From contig CP064980.1 in the NCBI GenBank assembly GCA_016699535.1, positions 1,868,001 through 1,932,000 of the forward strand: a stretch of DNA of 64,000 nucleotides. Direction: 5' to 3'. Shown here piece by piece: positions 45,171 through 55,133 of this stretch. Position numbers and translations under genes: made by a program. A model generated the notes under the pieces. It made no database searches and had not been told where the DNA came from. It saw nothing but the letters and a program-made list of their open reading frames with translations. The number at the start of each line of letters is the position of its first letter. Within the stretch, counting starts at the first letter, position 1. The DNA comes from Myxococcales bacterium. GTDB taxonomy: Bacteria > Myxococcota_A > Polyangia > Polyangiales > GCA-016699535.

Positions 45171-46790
45171 TCACGATCCTAGTAGGGCATTTGCGGTACA
45201 TAATTTAGTGCACACACTGTAGGCGACAGATTTCGACGGTTTTTTGCCACTGCTTTCCGCCTTACAACGAACTGCTGCGAAAAAGGGCCCTTTTCGGAGC
45301 CATGCACGTCTGCGTTCGATGAAATTGACACGCTTGGTGGCGGCTTGCGCGGTAAGGAGTGCTCCCTCCATACCAAGTCCGGGTAGGACTTGGTCGTTGC
45401 ACAGGATTAAGTTTCGCAGTGGCGTTCTCAAGGGCAAGCCGCCAAGCCCATGTAATCCTCGCGTGGGGTACTCCCACATGGTTGGCATGGTTTGCGGACC
45501 GCGTGTCCAAGGTTGATCGACATGAACCTTCATTTTATCGCCAGGCGATGTGGGAACCTTGCCATCGTGAGGTGAGTCAATGAGCTCGATATGATCTTGA
45601 ATAAAAGGGAAAACCTGTTCGAGCTTTCCAATCGTATCCTCCCGAAGGGTGTCTAGGCTCAGGTCTCGATGTTTATCAATACGAAGAAAGCCTCCAACAC
45701 AAAGGAGCACTTTATCGTCCTCAGGCCACGGATGCTGTTGTACGTGAAGAATTTCATCGTTTCGTTCTGCGCTCGATGCGCTGGAAACAACGAGTAGGTC
45801 TCCTTGGGTGGAAGGCGGGATACAGTTTCGCGGAATGAGAAGATTTACAGTGAAGCGCGCGAAATGGGCTGCGGGCTGGCCAACACGCTCAAAGAGTGGC
45901 TCCAAAGGGTGTCGATCCTCAAGTAGTTCCAGAAATTCATTTAATGACGTGCCGACGAGAACCGTTTTCGCGCCTACTTCTTTTTCCGAATTTGCGAGTT
46001 CAATCTCGGTGGCTCCTTTTGCGTTGAGAATGATTTTCGATGCTCTATCGTCGTCCCAAATCTCTCCTCCATAGGCTAAGATTTTTTCGCGAAGCTTTTG
46101 TTCAAAGAACAGTTCTCCTGCGGCCAGATCTTGGCCTCGCGTGAAAAGTGCAAAAGCACGCGCCAAATCGACGGGAGCGGGGTTATCGGGCCGATCGAAG
46201 GCCGTGCATTGGTAAATAGCTCCAATGGATTTTCGAAAAGGGTGCTGGGTGGGGAAATCTTCAAGAAGGTATCCTTGTTGAACCAGTGCACGATTGACGG
46301 TTTGAAAGAAGCGCAAACCAAGTTGCAGGCTGTCTTTTAGGCCGGCGGGCGGTAGGCTGAGTTGTGTGCGAGTTAAGCGTGAAAAAGCTTCCGATAGGGT
46401 TTCACACTGTTCGAAAAAACGACTTGCTAGAGCTGTTATTTCTGGAAACTCACGCTCAATTTCTTTTTCGTTATCGAAGCGATTGGGCCCAAGCGTGAAG
46501 CGATGATTTGGCAGACAGACTTGCAAAGCGTGTTGTCTGTTGATGGTGTTTTTCTTTAACTCTTGACCTAGACCAAGCTTGGCTAAAATATGCGTCGATA
46601 GGGTCGAGCTCAGCCCATAGCTTCTCGAAGTAAGCCGCGGCAGTTCAATTCCGTTGATCCGGTAAGAATACGGATAAGTGTTTTGCCCAAGCACAAGAAC
46701 CCGGAAGCCGCCTTTCGCCAAGAAAGCCGCACTCGCTAAGGCCGGTGGTGTTGTTCCTAAGATCAACACATCATAAAAACGCGCAGACAT
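45171..46790 (-). CDS. FAD/NAD(P)-dependent oxidoreductase, phytoene dehydrogenase-like
   Basis: A 539-residue flavoprotein. The N-terminus has a Rossmann-type dinucleotide site (YDVLILGTTPPALASAAFLA, ending GGFRVLVLGQN) in which the usual G-x-G-x-x-G is altered to GTTPPALAS, so FAD binding is less certain. The C-terminal part (GLHGLGGLPLRTPLRNLILC, then PGLGMEGALLTAQAA) is the pattern of amine oxidase/phytoene dehydrogenase-type enzymes. The substrate is unknown. It lies between purN and pilT in a run of close genes, which suggests joint transcription but says little about role. The last ~45 residues are basic and unusual. Confidence 0.78.
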   Translation of the reverse strand: MSARFYDVLILGTTPPALASAAFLAKGGFRVLVLGQNTYPYSYRINGIELPRLTSRSYGLSSTLSTHILAKLGLGQELKKNTINRQHALQVCLPNHRFTLGPNRFDNEKEIEREFPEITALASRFFEQCETLSEAFSRLTRTQLSLPPAGLKDSLQLGLRFFQTVNRALVQQGYLLEDFPTQHPFRKSIGAIYQCTAFDRPDNPAPVDLARAFALFTRGQDLAAGELFFEQKLREKILAYGGEIWDDDRASKIILNAKGATEIELANSEKEVGAKTVLVGTSLNEFLELLEDRHPLEPLFERVGQPAAHFARFTVNLLIPRNCIPPSTQGDLLVVSSASSAERNDEILHVQQHPWPEDDKVLLCVGGFLRIDKHRDLSLDTLREDTIGKLEQVFPFIQDHIELIDSPHDGKVPTSPGDKMKVHVDQPWTRGPQTMPTMWEYPTRGLHGLGGLPLRTPLRNLILCNDQVLPGLGMEGALLTAQAATKRVNFIERRRAWLRKGPFFAAVRCKAESSGKKPSKSVAYSVCTKLCTANALLGS

Positions 46791-46794
46791 AAAA

Positions 46795-47445
46795 CTATTC
46801 CTGAAGAGGCGGCGAGAAGAGAAAGGTGGACTCCGTTGTGGTTTTTTTCACAGAAAGGGTGACAGGATTTAATGTGATTTCCCCTGATGCGATACGTCTT
46901 ACAACTGAGCAGAGCAAAGGATGTTCGGTTTTTTGGATACGTTCATGCAGTGTTTGAGCGCTGTCTTCAAGCATCACGGGCACAGCAGCTTGGGCGAGGA
47001 TGGGGCCTGTGTCCACACCTTGATCGACAAGGTGCACCGTGGCTCCGCTAATACGGACGCCTGCATCGATGGCTTGCTGTTGTGCATGAAGGCCAGGGAA
47101 GCAAGGCAGAAGCGAAGGGTGAATGTTGATCGTGTAGTTGCCGTGCCGGCAGAGAAATTGATTGTCTAAGATTCGCATAAACCCAGCTAAGACAACCAGC
47201 TGAGCATCATAAGCAGCCACTGCGTCGGCCTAGGCTTTGTTCCATGAGTCACGGCGTTCATGGTCCTTTTTCAAGATCAACCGAACTGGAATACCTTCGT
47301 CTTTTGCGATTTGGACTGCATAGCATTTTGCTTTCTCGGAGAGTACCGCGACGATTTGAAAATCGTCGGGAGTGCGCTTTGCTTCTGAGATTAGAGCGCT
47401 AAGGTTGCTTCCCTTTCCAGACGCTAAAACGACAATTCGCATCAT
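46795..47445 (-). CDS. purN: Phosphoribosylglycinamide formyltransferase PurN, interrupted by in-frame TAG
   Basis: The enzyme that adds the first formyl group in purine synthesis. The N-terminus MMRIVVLASGKGSNLSALIS and the C-terminal part (VVLAGFMRILDNQF, INIHPSLLPCFPGLHAQQQA, GATVHLVDQGVDTGPILAQA) are excellent family sequence with the catalytic N-x-H and Asp. They are in one frame but separated by a single TAG (47230-47232) after SWNKA; the reading continues ADAVAAYDAQLVVLAG. A change from TTG or CTG (Leu) would restore it. It overlaps purM by 4 bp. Either the sequence has an error or the strain lacks PurN and uses another formylation route (PurT). Confidence 0.88.
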
Positions 47446-48476
47446 CTGAAAACCACTCGAGCGCCGTGCTCGCTTTTGATGACCTTGCCCAATTCAAAAT
47501 AAGTTTCATCTTGAGTATCAAGAAGCGTTTTTACTCGTGATAGCTTTTTGCTTTCAACGAGGAGTATCATTCCAACGCCTAAATTGAAGACACGTCGCAT
47601 TTCGTCTTCTGATATTTGTCCGCTACGTGCGATAAGCTCAAAAATCGCAGGTCTGCTCCAAGCCTCGGTGTCAATCTCGGCTGCATAACCTTCTGGTAAG
47701 ATACGTGGCAGGTTCTCAACAATCCCGCCGCCAGTAACGTGACATAGACCATCGATAAGCTGCTCTGCTAGCAGAGGTTTGAGAGCTTTGACATAGATTT
47801 TCGTGGGTCGAAGTAGTGCGCTTGCCAAGGGTTCATCGAGTTCCGATGGTTTATCTTCTAGCTTGAAAGCTTTGGTTTCAAAAAGGGCTGCTCTTGCCAG
47901 TGCATAGCCGTTGGAGTGGAGTCCCGTTGAAGGCAAAGCAATGATGACATGGTTTTCGTTAATGCTTTCAGAATTCAATATGCGAGCGCGCTCAACAATG
48001 CCTACACAAAAGCCAGCCAAATCGTATTCTCCTCCCTGGTAGAAGCCAGGGAGTTCGGCGGTTTCCCCGCCGATCAAGGCACAGTCGGCCTCGCGGCATC
48101 CTTGAGCAATACCAGAGACGACGGCCTCAGCCTGATCGATTTGCAGCTTGCCGGTGGCAAAGTAATCAAGAAAAAATAACGGAGAGGCTCCCACGGTGAG
48201 CACATCATTGACACACATTGCAACGAGATCGATTCCGATGCTCGAGTTATTGTTGAGCTCAAAGGCGAGTTTGAGTTTTGTGCCGACGCCGTCGGTGCCG
48301 GAAACGAGCACAGGATCGTTGAGTCCTTTGGGCAGCGACATAAGTCCCGCAAAGCCGCCCACGCTTGAAAGCACATGGGGTGTACGGGTCGAATGCACGT
48401 GCTTTTTGATGCGATCGATAAATGCGTTACCAGCGTCGATGCTGACGCCTGCTTTTGAATAGTCTAGGCCGCTCAC
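47442..48476 (-). CDS. purM: Phosphoribosylformylglycinamidine cyclo-ligase
   Basis: A 344-residue AIR synthetase, step five of purine synthesis. Marks: LDYSKAGVSIDAGNAFIDRI, LPKGLNDPVLVSGTDGVGTK, IGIDLVAMCVNDVLTVGASP, LFFLDYFATGKL, LIGGETAELPGFYQGGEYD and THITGGG-like CHVTGGGIVENLPRIL. All ATP-binding elements are present and the length is normal. It heads a minus-strand run purM-purN-oxidoreductase-pilT-pilC-pilS. The 150 bp before it hold nothing I can name. Confidence 0.95.
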   Translation of the reverse strand: MSGLDYSKAGVSIDAGNAFIDRIKKHVHSTRTPHVLSSVGGFAGLMSLPKGLNDPVLVSGTDGVGTKLKLAFELNNNSSIGIDLVAMCVNDVLTVGASPLFFLDYFATGKLQIDQAEAVVSGIAQGCREADCALIGGETAELPGFYQGGEYDLAGFCVGIVERARILNSESINENHVIIALPSTGLHSNGYALARAALFETKAFKLEDKPSELDEPLASALLRPTKIYVKALKPLLAEQLIDGLCHVTGGGIVENLPRILPEGYAAEIDTEAWSRPAIFELIARSGQISEDEMRRVFNLGVGMILLVESKKLSRVKTLLDTQDETYFELGKVIKSEHGARVVFR

Positions 48477-48628
48477 AGTCCAGGGAAGCTAGCGAAAGCT
48501 ACCTTCGCGGTCAATGTCTCAGAGAGACAGAGCACTGGTTATTTCCTTTGTAGATAAGGGTTTAGGCGTGAATCGTCATCTTTGACTGCCGATGGGGTAC
48601 GGCGGGGCTAAAGTTGCTCTTTAGATCT

Positions 48629-49537
48629 TCAATAGGGATTGTCTTTGATAATCTTGCCCGACGCAGGAGTTTTGGGCCGAGGACGTGGCCTAACGGGTTT
48701 CTTTGCTTTAACGGGAGCCTTGACTGCCTTAGGAGCCGCCTCTTTTTGCAAAGTGAGCGTAATGCTTCGCGGTCTATCCACAGTAACTGTCATGCTGCGC
48801 GTGACATATCCAGTCGCCTTCGCCTCAAATAACAAGCTACTACCTGACTCTACTTCGCTCTTAAAAGGATTCGAGACCTCAAGCCCATTCATGGTAACGC
48901 TTGCTTCGATTGGGAGTGCCTGGATTTGTAGTTCAAGCAATTCGGGTGCTGCGGGCTTCTCAACCTTGGTGCCCGAGACGGGTTTGGGGGCTTTTTTAGC
49001 TGGGGTAGAGCTTGCAGCTGCGCCAGTGGATGGCGCCTTTTCAGAGGCTTGTGCGTTGCTTGGTTCAGGTTGTTTTTCGGGGTTATCGTCGGAGCCACCT
49101 AGTGCCCATGTGCCAAGTGCAACTAAGACTATGGCAGCTGCGCCCGCTCCGATCATGAGTGTTTTTTTGGACGGTGCCTTCTTTTCGGGCAGTTCTACTG
49201 GGAAGTCATCGGCCATTGGCTGGGACTGCCAGGCAGCGGATTGTTTTGATGCCGATGCGGTTGCGGATGATGTGAAGGTATTTTGATCTTCGGTATCCGG
49301 ATCCGGTTTGCGCAATAAGGTTTCAGCGAAGCCTACTTCAGCAAGCGCACGGGCCTGCTGCGCTGGAAAGTCTGCAGGATCCGATTTCGGAGCATCGGAT
49401 GCAATTTGAGTAGCCTTCCAAGGCGCAACATGGGTTGCGGCTAGGGCTTCAAAGTGCTCAACGTCGAAAGAGCCATCTTTAGCCCAATCGACTAGACCTT
49501 GTGTTTCTAAGCTTTGCCGATCTTTCATTATCATCAT
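48629..49537 (-). CDS. Membrane protein with C-terminal PEGA-like domain, hypothetical
   Basis: A protein of about 302 residues. The N-terminal ~150 residues are soluble and acidic (LVDWAKDGSFDVEHFEALAA) with no known domain. A membrane helix follows (LMIGAGAAAIVLVALGTWAL), then an Ala/Pro/Lys-rich linker and a PEGA-like beta domain (PIEASVTMNGLEVSNPFKSE, GYVTRSMTVTVDRPRSITLT). The tail is Lys/Pro/Arg-rich. This is like the extracytoplasmic half of myxobacterial Ser/Thr kinases without the kinase. ATG 49537 follows GAAGGGT; several nearby ATGs are possible. It is divergent from amiC. Confidence 0.75.
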   Translation of the reverse strand: MMIMKDRQSLETQGLVDWAKDGSFDVEHFEALAATHVAPWKATQIASDAPKSDPADFPAQQARALAEVGFAETLLRKPDPDTEDQNTFTSSATASASKQSAAWQSQPMADDFPVELPEKKAPSKKTLMIGAGAAAIVLVALGTWALGGSDDNPEKQPEPSNAQASEKAPSTGAAASSTPAKKAPKPVSGTKVEKPAAPELLELQIQALPIEASVTMNGLEVSNPFKSEVESGSSLLFEAKATGYVTRSMTVTVDRPRSITLTLQKEAAPKAVKAPVKAKKPVRPRPRPKTPASGKIIKDNPY

Positions 49538-49591
49538 TATAGAGTACCCTTCTCGGGTTTGGTAGTTTCGTTTATGTGCCCCAATGTCCGA

Positions 49592-49658
49592 CATGCTTTG
49601 AAAATCCAATTAAAAAAAGCCCTCAAAGCATGCTATTGACAAAATATAGCATGCTTTT
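49592..49658. promoter_or_regulatory. Three related palindromic sites between divergent genes
   Basis: CATGCTTTGA (49592-49601) is the exact complement of TCAAAGCATG (49623-49632). A third site, AGCATGCTTTT (49648-49658), repeats the core AGCATGC. A TTGACA at 49636-49641 lies between the second and third. This is the arrangement of an operator with several half-sites, but the last two sites lie in the possible coding start of amiC, so the start of amiC may be further in. Confidence 0.45.
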
Positions 49659-50879
49659 GCCTTCAACGTTGCCGATATTGCTTGTGTTTTGCTTGCAGCT
49701 TTTCGCGTGTCGTCCTTCCTTAGCCGACAGGGAGGGAGAGGGGGCGCAGTCAACTCAAAGCAAAAGCCATTCATCTCGAGTGGCCGTTAGAACGAAACAG
49801 GATGCTGCCAGTCCCTCGAAGAGAAAGGTGCGGCTTGAAGAGGTGGTGCTGCCGCAAAAGGGCTCTAGTTCGACAATTAGTCACACCCTAAGCAGTTCGA
49901 CGGTTAGTTTTCGTTTTGATGGTCCAGTGGTTTTTAAATCACTCGATCCGATTGTTGAACACGACGGTTTGCGAAGGTGGGGCATCGCGATGACGGATGT
50001 CATCATTCCTTCCGGACTACAGTTGCCTAGACGCTGGACGCCCTTTGGTCCAGATAACGCAGCGTTCAGGTTCAAACATGACAAGACGGTGGTAGTCGAA
50101 TTCTTGCTTCCGAATCGCTGGCAAGTTCGGGTTGGCTTTCTGCCCGCTCCTTTTCAAATTGTCGTTGATTTTGATACGGAACAAGTAGGCATCGCTCTGC
50201 CCACTAAACCCTTTGTCGTTGTTCTTGATCCAGGCCATGGGGGGCAAGACACTGGAGCAAAAGCAGCTGACGGAAATAAGGAAGCGGACTATGCGCTCGA
50301 TATAGCTCGTCGTGTGCAACTCGTTATCAAGAGATTGGTTCCAGGAGCCAAGGTTTTTCTAACACGTAAGACGGATCGCTTTATCACTTTGGAAGAGCGC
50401 GCAACCATGGCAAATCGCTTGGAAGCTGATCTTTTGTTTCCATACACCTAAACGCACTTCCCAATCCAGAAGAGGGCGGTATTGCAACTTTTGTTCTTGA
50501 CACAAGCGATGACAAACATGCTTTGAGATTAGCTGCGCGAGAAAATGGCGTTGACGAGTCAAAGGTAAGTGGGTTGCAGACCGTCCTTGCATCTTTACAG
50601 CGTCAAGGCCAAATGCCGAAATCTGAGCGCCTGGCAGCTTTGATTCATCGTGGTCTTTTGGCTTCTGCCAGACAACATTATCCGACAGTAGAGGACCGAG
50701 GTATAAGACGCGCTTTGTTTTTCGTGCTTGCCGGGGTTCACGTACCATCGGTGCTTGTCGAAGCGTCGTTTATGACTAATCCTACCGAGGCACAGCTTCT
50801 CAAGACACGACGTTACCGGCAGTTGCTAGCTGAGGGTGTTGCCGAAGGCATGCTGAGCTATTTGAGTGAAAATGAGTAA
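49630..50879 (+). CDS. N-acetylmuramoyl-L-alanine amidase, AmiC-like (frameshifted)
   Basis: A cell-wall hydrolase that removes the peptide from peptidoglycan, exported with a lipobox (QLFAC). ATG 49651 is an equally good start. An AMIN-like beta domain (about residues 70-170) precedes the Amidase_3 domain: FVVVLDPGHGGQDTGAKAA (zinc His), NKEADYALDIARRVQ (zinc Glu), VFLTRKTDRFITLEERATMA. The frame breaks in TTTT 50432-50435: one more T gives ADLFVSIHLNALPNPEEGG with the third zinc His. Then LVEASFMTNPTEAQLL holds the catalytic Glu. Segments are to 50435 and then the frame of 50523-50879. It overlaps glnD. Confidence 0.92.
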
Positions 50880-53543
50880 TTCGAACAAACAACATACAGT
50901 CACAGGCGATGGCAAGTCAGTGCAAATTCAACTGAATGAACAGCTTGCAAAGCTTAAAACGTTTCGGCGTTCCATTAGTGATTATCTAGGAAGTGACGAA
51001 GCGGGCATGGTAGCGGCAGGACAGCATGCTCAGCACATGCACGTATTACTTGAAGTTTAGCAAAGAGTAGTGAGGACATTCTAACAAAAATAAAAAAACG
51101 CGCTGCCCTTGCAGCGGTTGGAAGCTTTGCAAGAGGCACGCTTGCTCCTTTTGCGGATGTGGATGTGGTTTTGTTATGTGATGATCCGGAAGATAAACAC
51201 GTGCAGCTTTGGGCAGAAGCTCTTTTATATCCGCTTTGGGATGCCAAGCTTAGCGTAGGGCACGCTGTGCGTGGGGTTGAAGAAACGTTAGCGCTCGCTA
51301 CCAACGACTTGACCACCGCGACGACTCTGCTTGATTTGCAGCCCATCGTTGGTGACTCCAGTTTGGTCAACGAACTCAAAAAACAGGGTTTAGAAAAACT
51401 CCAATCAAAGCATTCGAGGCATTTTCTAAAGATGCTCCGTGATGATACGGCTGCACGCCATGAACGCTTTGGTGGCTCTCTTTTTTTGCTTGAGCCGGAG
51501 GTGAAACTTGGCCGTGGAGGCCTTCGCGATTCGGATGTAATTGGCTGGGTAGCCAGAACAAGTTGGAATGCCGTCGAGCTCGCTGATCTAGTCGCACAGG
51601 ACAGGCTTCATAGTCGCGAACTGCTGGAGCTCGAGCAGAGTTGTGAGTTTTTGTGGCGTGTGCGAAATGCACTTCATGTTCGAGCTCAAAGGAAGCAAGA
51701 TCGACTTACTTTTGAAGACCAAGAAGAGATTGCGCTTCTTTTTGCATATGTCGATGCAGAGGATCTCGCGGTCGAACAATTTATGCGGCACTACTATCAG
51801 CATGCCCAAACCATAGCATCGGTTACCGACCGTCTACTTGCGCGGGCGACGAGCTCGACCTTGCCTCGAAGTAAGCCGACTGAGCTTGGCAGCGGAGTGG
51901 CGCAAAGCGAAGAGGAAATTATTTTTTCTGATTTTTCTAGTTTGGAAAATGAGCCAATTTCGGCACTGCATTTTTATCGTCAAGTCGTGCGTCAAGATAA
52001 GAGACCTTCGGTGTTGGGTCGCGACGCTGTGGCGCGAAAAGCGGGAGATGAAAACTGGTGCAAGGCATTGAGAGCGCATCCTGAAGCGGCTTCCTTGTTT
52101 CTCGAATTGCTTTCGTTTGAAGGTGTTGCAAAGGTACGTAGAGGCTCCATCTTGGGAGAGTTGCTTGAAGTCGGTTTGATCCTCGCGATGATTCCCGAGT
52201 TTGAGCACGTGCGTGGCCGTGTTCAACATGACATCTATCACGTGTACACCGTTGATGTGCATTCTGTGGCTGCTGTCGATCGATTAGCGGCTATTGCTCG
52301 AGGTGATTTCGCAGAGGAATGGCCTTTAGCCACACACCTGGCTACAGATTCTTCGCGGCGCAGGCCGCTTCAACTTGCTTTGTTGCTTCATGATATCGGC
52401 AAGGGTCGCAAAGGTCACCATGCCGACATTGGAGCCGATATCGCAAAGAAAGTCTGCGAGCGCCTTGGTATACAAGAAGTCGACGCTCAACATATCGAGT
52501 GGCTGGTTCGCGCTCATTTGCGTCTTTATCATTGGGCGATGCGGCGAGATATTAGTGATCCCATTATTATCGAAGAAGTTATCAAAGAAGTACGCTCGGT
52601 TGATCGACTAAGGGATCTGTACTTACTTACAATTGCTGATTTATCTACCACGAGTCCGCATGCACTTAATGCATGGAAAGATCGCATGCTTGATAGTTTA
52701 TTCCGGACTGCGGTGGACGCTATGGATGGCTCAGCGTCGCTGTCACGTCAGGAGCGCGCGGCTGATATAAGAGAACAGCTTTTAGCAAACACAAAAGATC
52801 AAGCAGAGCAACTACGACTGACGCGTTTCTGGACTGGTCTTCCTAGACGATATGTGCTTTCAAACACTCCCGAAGCAATTCGTGCTCATGCTGCAATTTA
52901 TAACGACAATGCATCAAAGCCATTGAGCCTGGTTGTTCGCGAAGGACCCGATCCTGAACTCAAGGAAATGATCCTGTTGAGTGAGGATAAACCAGGCTTG
53001 CTTGCTTCGGTTGCTAAAGTGTTTTTTGCGCATCACATCGAAGTGCGCTCTGCACAAATTTACACGCGTTTACAAGAGGGCGGAAAAAGAGAAGTGTTTG
53101 ACGTCTTCTACGTTGCAACAAAGAGAAAAATAAACGGGCAGTTTCTGAGCGCTCTTCAAGATGCAATTGCTGGTCTACTCTCTGGCGACCAAGCCTCCAA
53201 GGAAATCATTCAAAAGCGTTCAAATCCACCTGTTTGGACCAAACGTAAACAACCTAAGGTTTCAACAAAGATAAATGTCGACAATAATTCCTCTCGGTAT
53301 TTCACGGTGTTTGATGTGTATACTCATGATCATGCAGGTCTGCTTTACACTATTTCCCAGGTGTTCCATGAAGAGGGCCTCACCATTGGACTATCCAAAC
53401 TCAGCACCGAAGGCGTGAGCGTTGCTGACGTTTTTTATGTGCAAACCTTGAAGGAAGAAAAAATCGAAGACAAAGAGGCTCTCGACTCCCTTAAGAGTAA
53501 ACTTAAAAACGCGCTAGAAAGACTGTACAAGGAAAAACAATGA
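50866..53543 (+). CDS. glnD: Bifunctional uridylyltransferase/uridylyl-removing enzyme GlnD (frameshifted)
   Basis: The nitrogen sensor that uridylylates PII under nitrogen shortage. Order: N-terminal helices; nucleotidyltransferase site GSFARGTLAPFADVDVVLL with the D-x-D; the GlnD domain; HD domain with LLLHDIGKGRKGHH; and two ACT domains (LLSEDKPGLLASVAKVFF and FDVYTHDHAGLLYTISQVFH) that bind glutamine. The frame breaks at TTT 51056-51058: one more T gives LLEVLAKSSEDILTKIKKRA, joining 50866-51060 with the frame of 51159-53543. The start is GTG 50866 or ATG 50872, both overlapping the amiC stop. The end overlaps the next gene by 4 bp. No PII gene is in the window. Confidence 0.94.
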
Positions 53544-54562
53544 AACAAATACACGAAATAGGATTGTTGTTGTATGTGGCTGCATTTGGGTGTGCGGGCG
53601 TAACACCTAGTCCTGAGGAGCAACAAAACGAAACGAAGGAGCAACAGGCGAGTGAGCACGAAGATGCTCTCGTTCCGGATGCAAGTCCATTGGTAAAAAG
53701 GGGAGAGCGCTATATGAGCATTGGCGAGCTTGGTGAAGCAAGTGCATCATTTCGTTCAGCGATTATTGAAAACGCACAAGATGCACGCGCCTATTTTGAT
53801 CTTGGTTTGGTGCTAGAGCTGCAGGGACAACCTCAGTTAGCTATCCCGGAGTATCAAGAGGCGGAACGGCTTTTACCGCAGTTTGTTCAGGCAAAGAACA
53901 ATCTTGCGGTGCTGCTTCGCGAGCAGGGTAACCTAAGGCGCGCTCAGGAATTACTGAGCGACGCAGTAAAAATTGATCCAACTTACGGAGACGCTTGGTT
54001 GAACTTAGCGCTTAGCTTCGAAGATTCAAGGCAACTCGACAAAGCTAAAGTTGCTTATCAGCGAGCCATCAAACTACTTCCGTCTGACCCTCTTCCTCTC
54101 ACTAACCTAGCTTTGATTGAGCTTGCTGCAAATGATGTGAATGCGGCGAAGACAAAATTGCAAAAGGCTTATCCGCTTGCGCGAAACGACGCCCAAATGC
54201 TTATCGAGATAGCAAGCGGTCTGCGGCGTGCTGGAGATGCAGCACTGGCGGTTAGGGTGTTAGGTAACGTGAAAACATTGCTTAAAGAATTGCCCCCTGC
54301 GGTCTTGGCCGAACTTGCCATCGCACAGCATGCAAATGGCGCATCCGAGCAATCATTGGCTACGTTGGATGAGCTTGAGAAAAAAGACTCGAAGTATACC
54401 GCCGTTCATTATTTTCGCGGAAGCATTCTTGCTGCTATGGGAAGTTATGCAAAAGCTGCACAAAGCTTTCGTCGTTATCTTAAACAAGAACCAAAGGGTG
54501 CTTTTACGGAAAAGAGCAAAGCTCACTTGGAAGAAATACAACGTCTTCAGAAAAACAAATGA
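53540..54562 (+). CDS. TPR-repeat lipoprotein
   Basis: A 340-residue protein with a signal peptide and lipobox (LLLYVAAFGC) and about seven tetratricopeptide repeats, for example ARAYFDLGLVLELQGQPQLA, GDAWLNLALSFEDSRQLDKA and AVHYFRGSILAAMGSYAKAA, each with the A-x3-L/G-x2-Y/F spacing. It should be a periplasmic scaffold for protein contacts. ATGA overlaps tie it to glnD before and to the thioredoxin-fold lipoprotein after, so it belongs to the amiC-glnD run; a PilF- or NlpI-like role is possible but not shown. Confidence 0.87.
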   Translation: MKQIHEIGLLLYVAAFGCAGVTPSPEEQQNETKEQQASEHEDALVPDASPLVKRGERYMSIGELGEASASFRSAIIENAQDARAYFDLGLVLELQGQPQLAIPEYQEAERLLPQFVQAKNNLAVLLREQGNLRRAQELLSDAVKIDPTYGDAWLNLALSFEDSRQLDKAKVAYQRAIKLLPSDPLPLTNLALIELAANDVNAAKTKLQKAYPLARNDAQMLIEIASGLRRAGDAALAVRVLGNVKTLLKELPPAVLAELAIAQHANGASEQSLATLDELEKKDSKYTAVHYFRGSILAAMGSYAKAAQSFRRYLKQEPKGAFTEKSKAHLEEIQRLQKNK

Positions 54563-55059
54563 AGCGAGAAGTATTGCGAATTGTCCTGAGCATCGGCCTG
54601 ATGTGCTTGGGTTGTTCGGGAAATTCAGCATACCAAGGTACCACGGTTCGTGAAAACGACGAGGTGCGTATCGACTTGATTGATGCAGATGGCGCTCAGC
54701 TTCCAATTGAGGCGTTCCGGGGACATCCTTTACTGGTTTTTGTTTTTACGACCTTTGATGGCTATTCACAGATTGCTTTGCATCATGTGGAAACCTTCCA
54801 CAAAACTCATTCTGAAATAACGATACTGGCAATTGCCGTACAGCCTGAACCAGGCCGTATTCTCAGAGCGTTCAAGGCAAGTTTGCAGGCTGATTTTTCA
54901 ATTGCCTACGATCCCAGCAACTCACTTCTCCAAGGAAAAAGCGATTTTGGTGTTTTAAACGTCATCCCTGCTTACTTTCTGCTCGATAAGCAAGGCAAAA
55001 TAAGCAAAAGCTACCAAGGTCCCATGACAGATGATCAGCTAGTCCAATGGCTTGACTAA
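54559..55059 (+). CDS. Thioredoxin-fold lipoprotein lacking the C-x-x-C pair
   Basis: A 166-residue lipoprotein (lipobox CLGC) of the AhpC-TSA/redoxin (TlpA-like) fold. The strand HPLLVFVFTTFDGYSQ is where the redox motif should be, but it has no cysteine; the only Cys in the protein lie in the signal and lipobox region. The cis-Pro loop is kept (NVIPAYFLLDKQGKISKSYQ). It therefore cannot do thiol-disulphide exchange in the usual way and may act in binding or as a SCO-like or structural protein. It overlaps the TPR gene by 4 bp. Confidence 0.82.
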   Translation: MKREVLRIVLSIGLMCLGCSGNSAYQGTTVRENDEVRIDLIDADGAQLPIEAFRGHPLLVFVFTTFDGYSQIALHHVETFHKTHSEITILAIAVQPEPGRILRAFKASLQADFSIAYDPSNSLLQGKSDFGVLNVIPAYFLLDKQGKISKSYQGPMTDDQLVQWLD

Positions 55060-55133
55060 CGGTACCCAAGATCGACCTATAGCTGCCAAGCTTGCAAAGA
55101 GACGTAGGGTTCCCATGCTCAAAGGAGAAAATT

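Noticed and set aside
14692..47232. Genetic code with TAG reassigned to an amino acid
   Set aside because: Many clear genes here end with TAG at the expected length (SDR, Nudix, LOG, trpG), so TAG is an ordinary stop.
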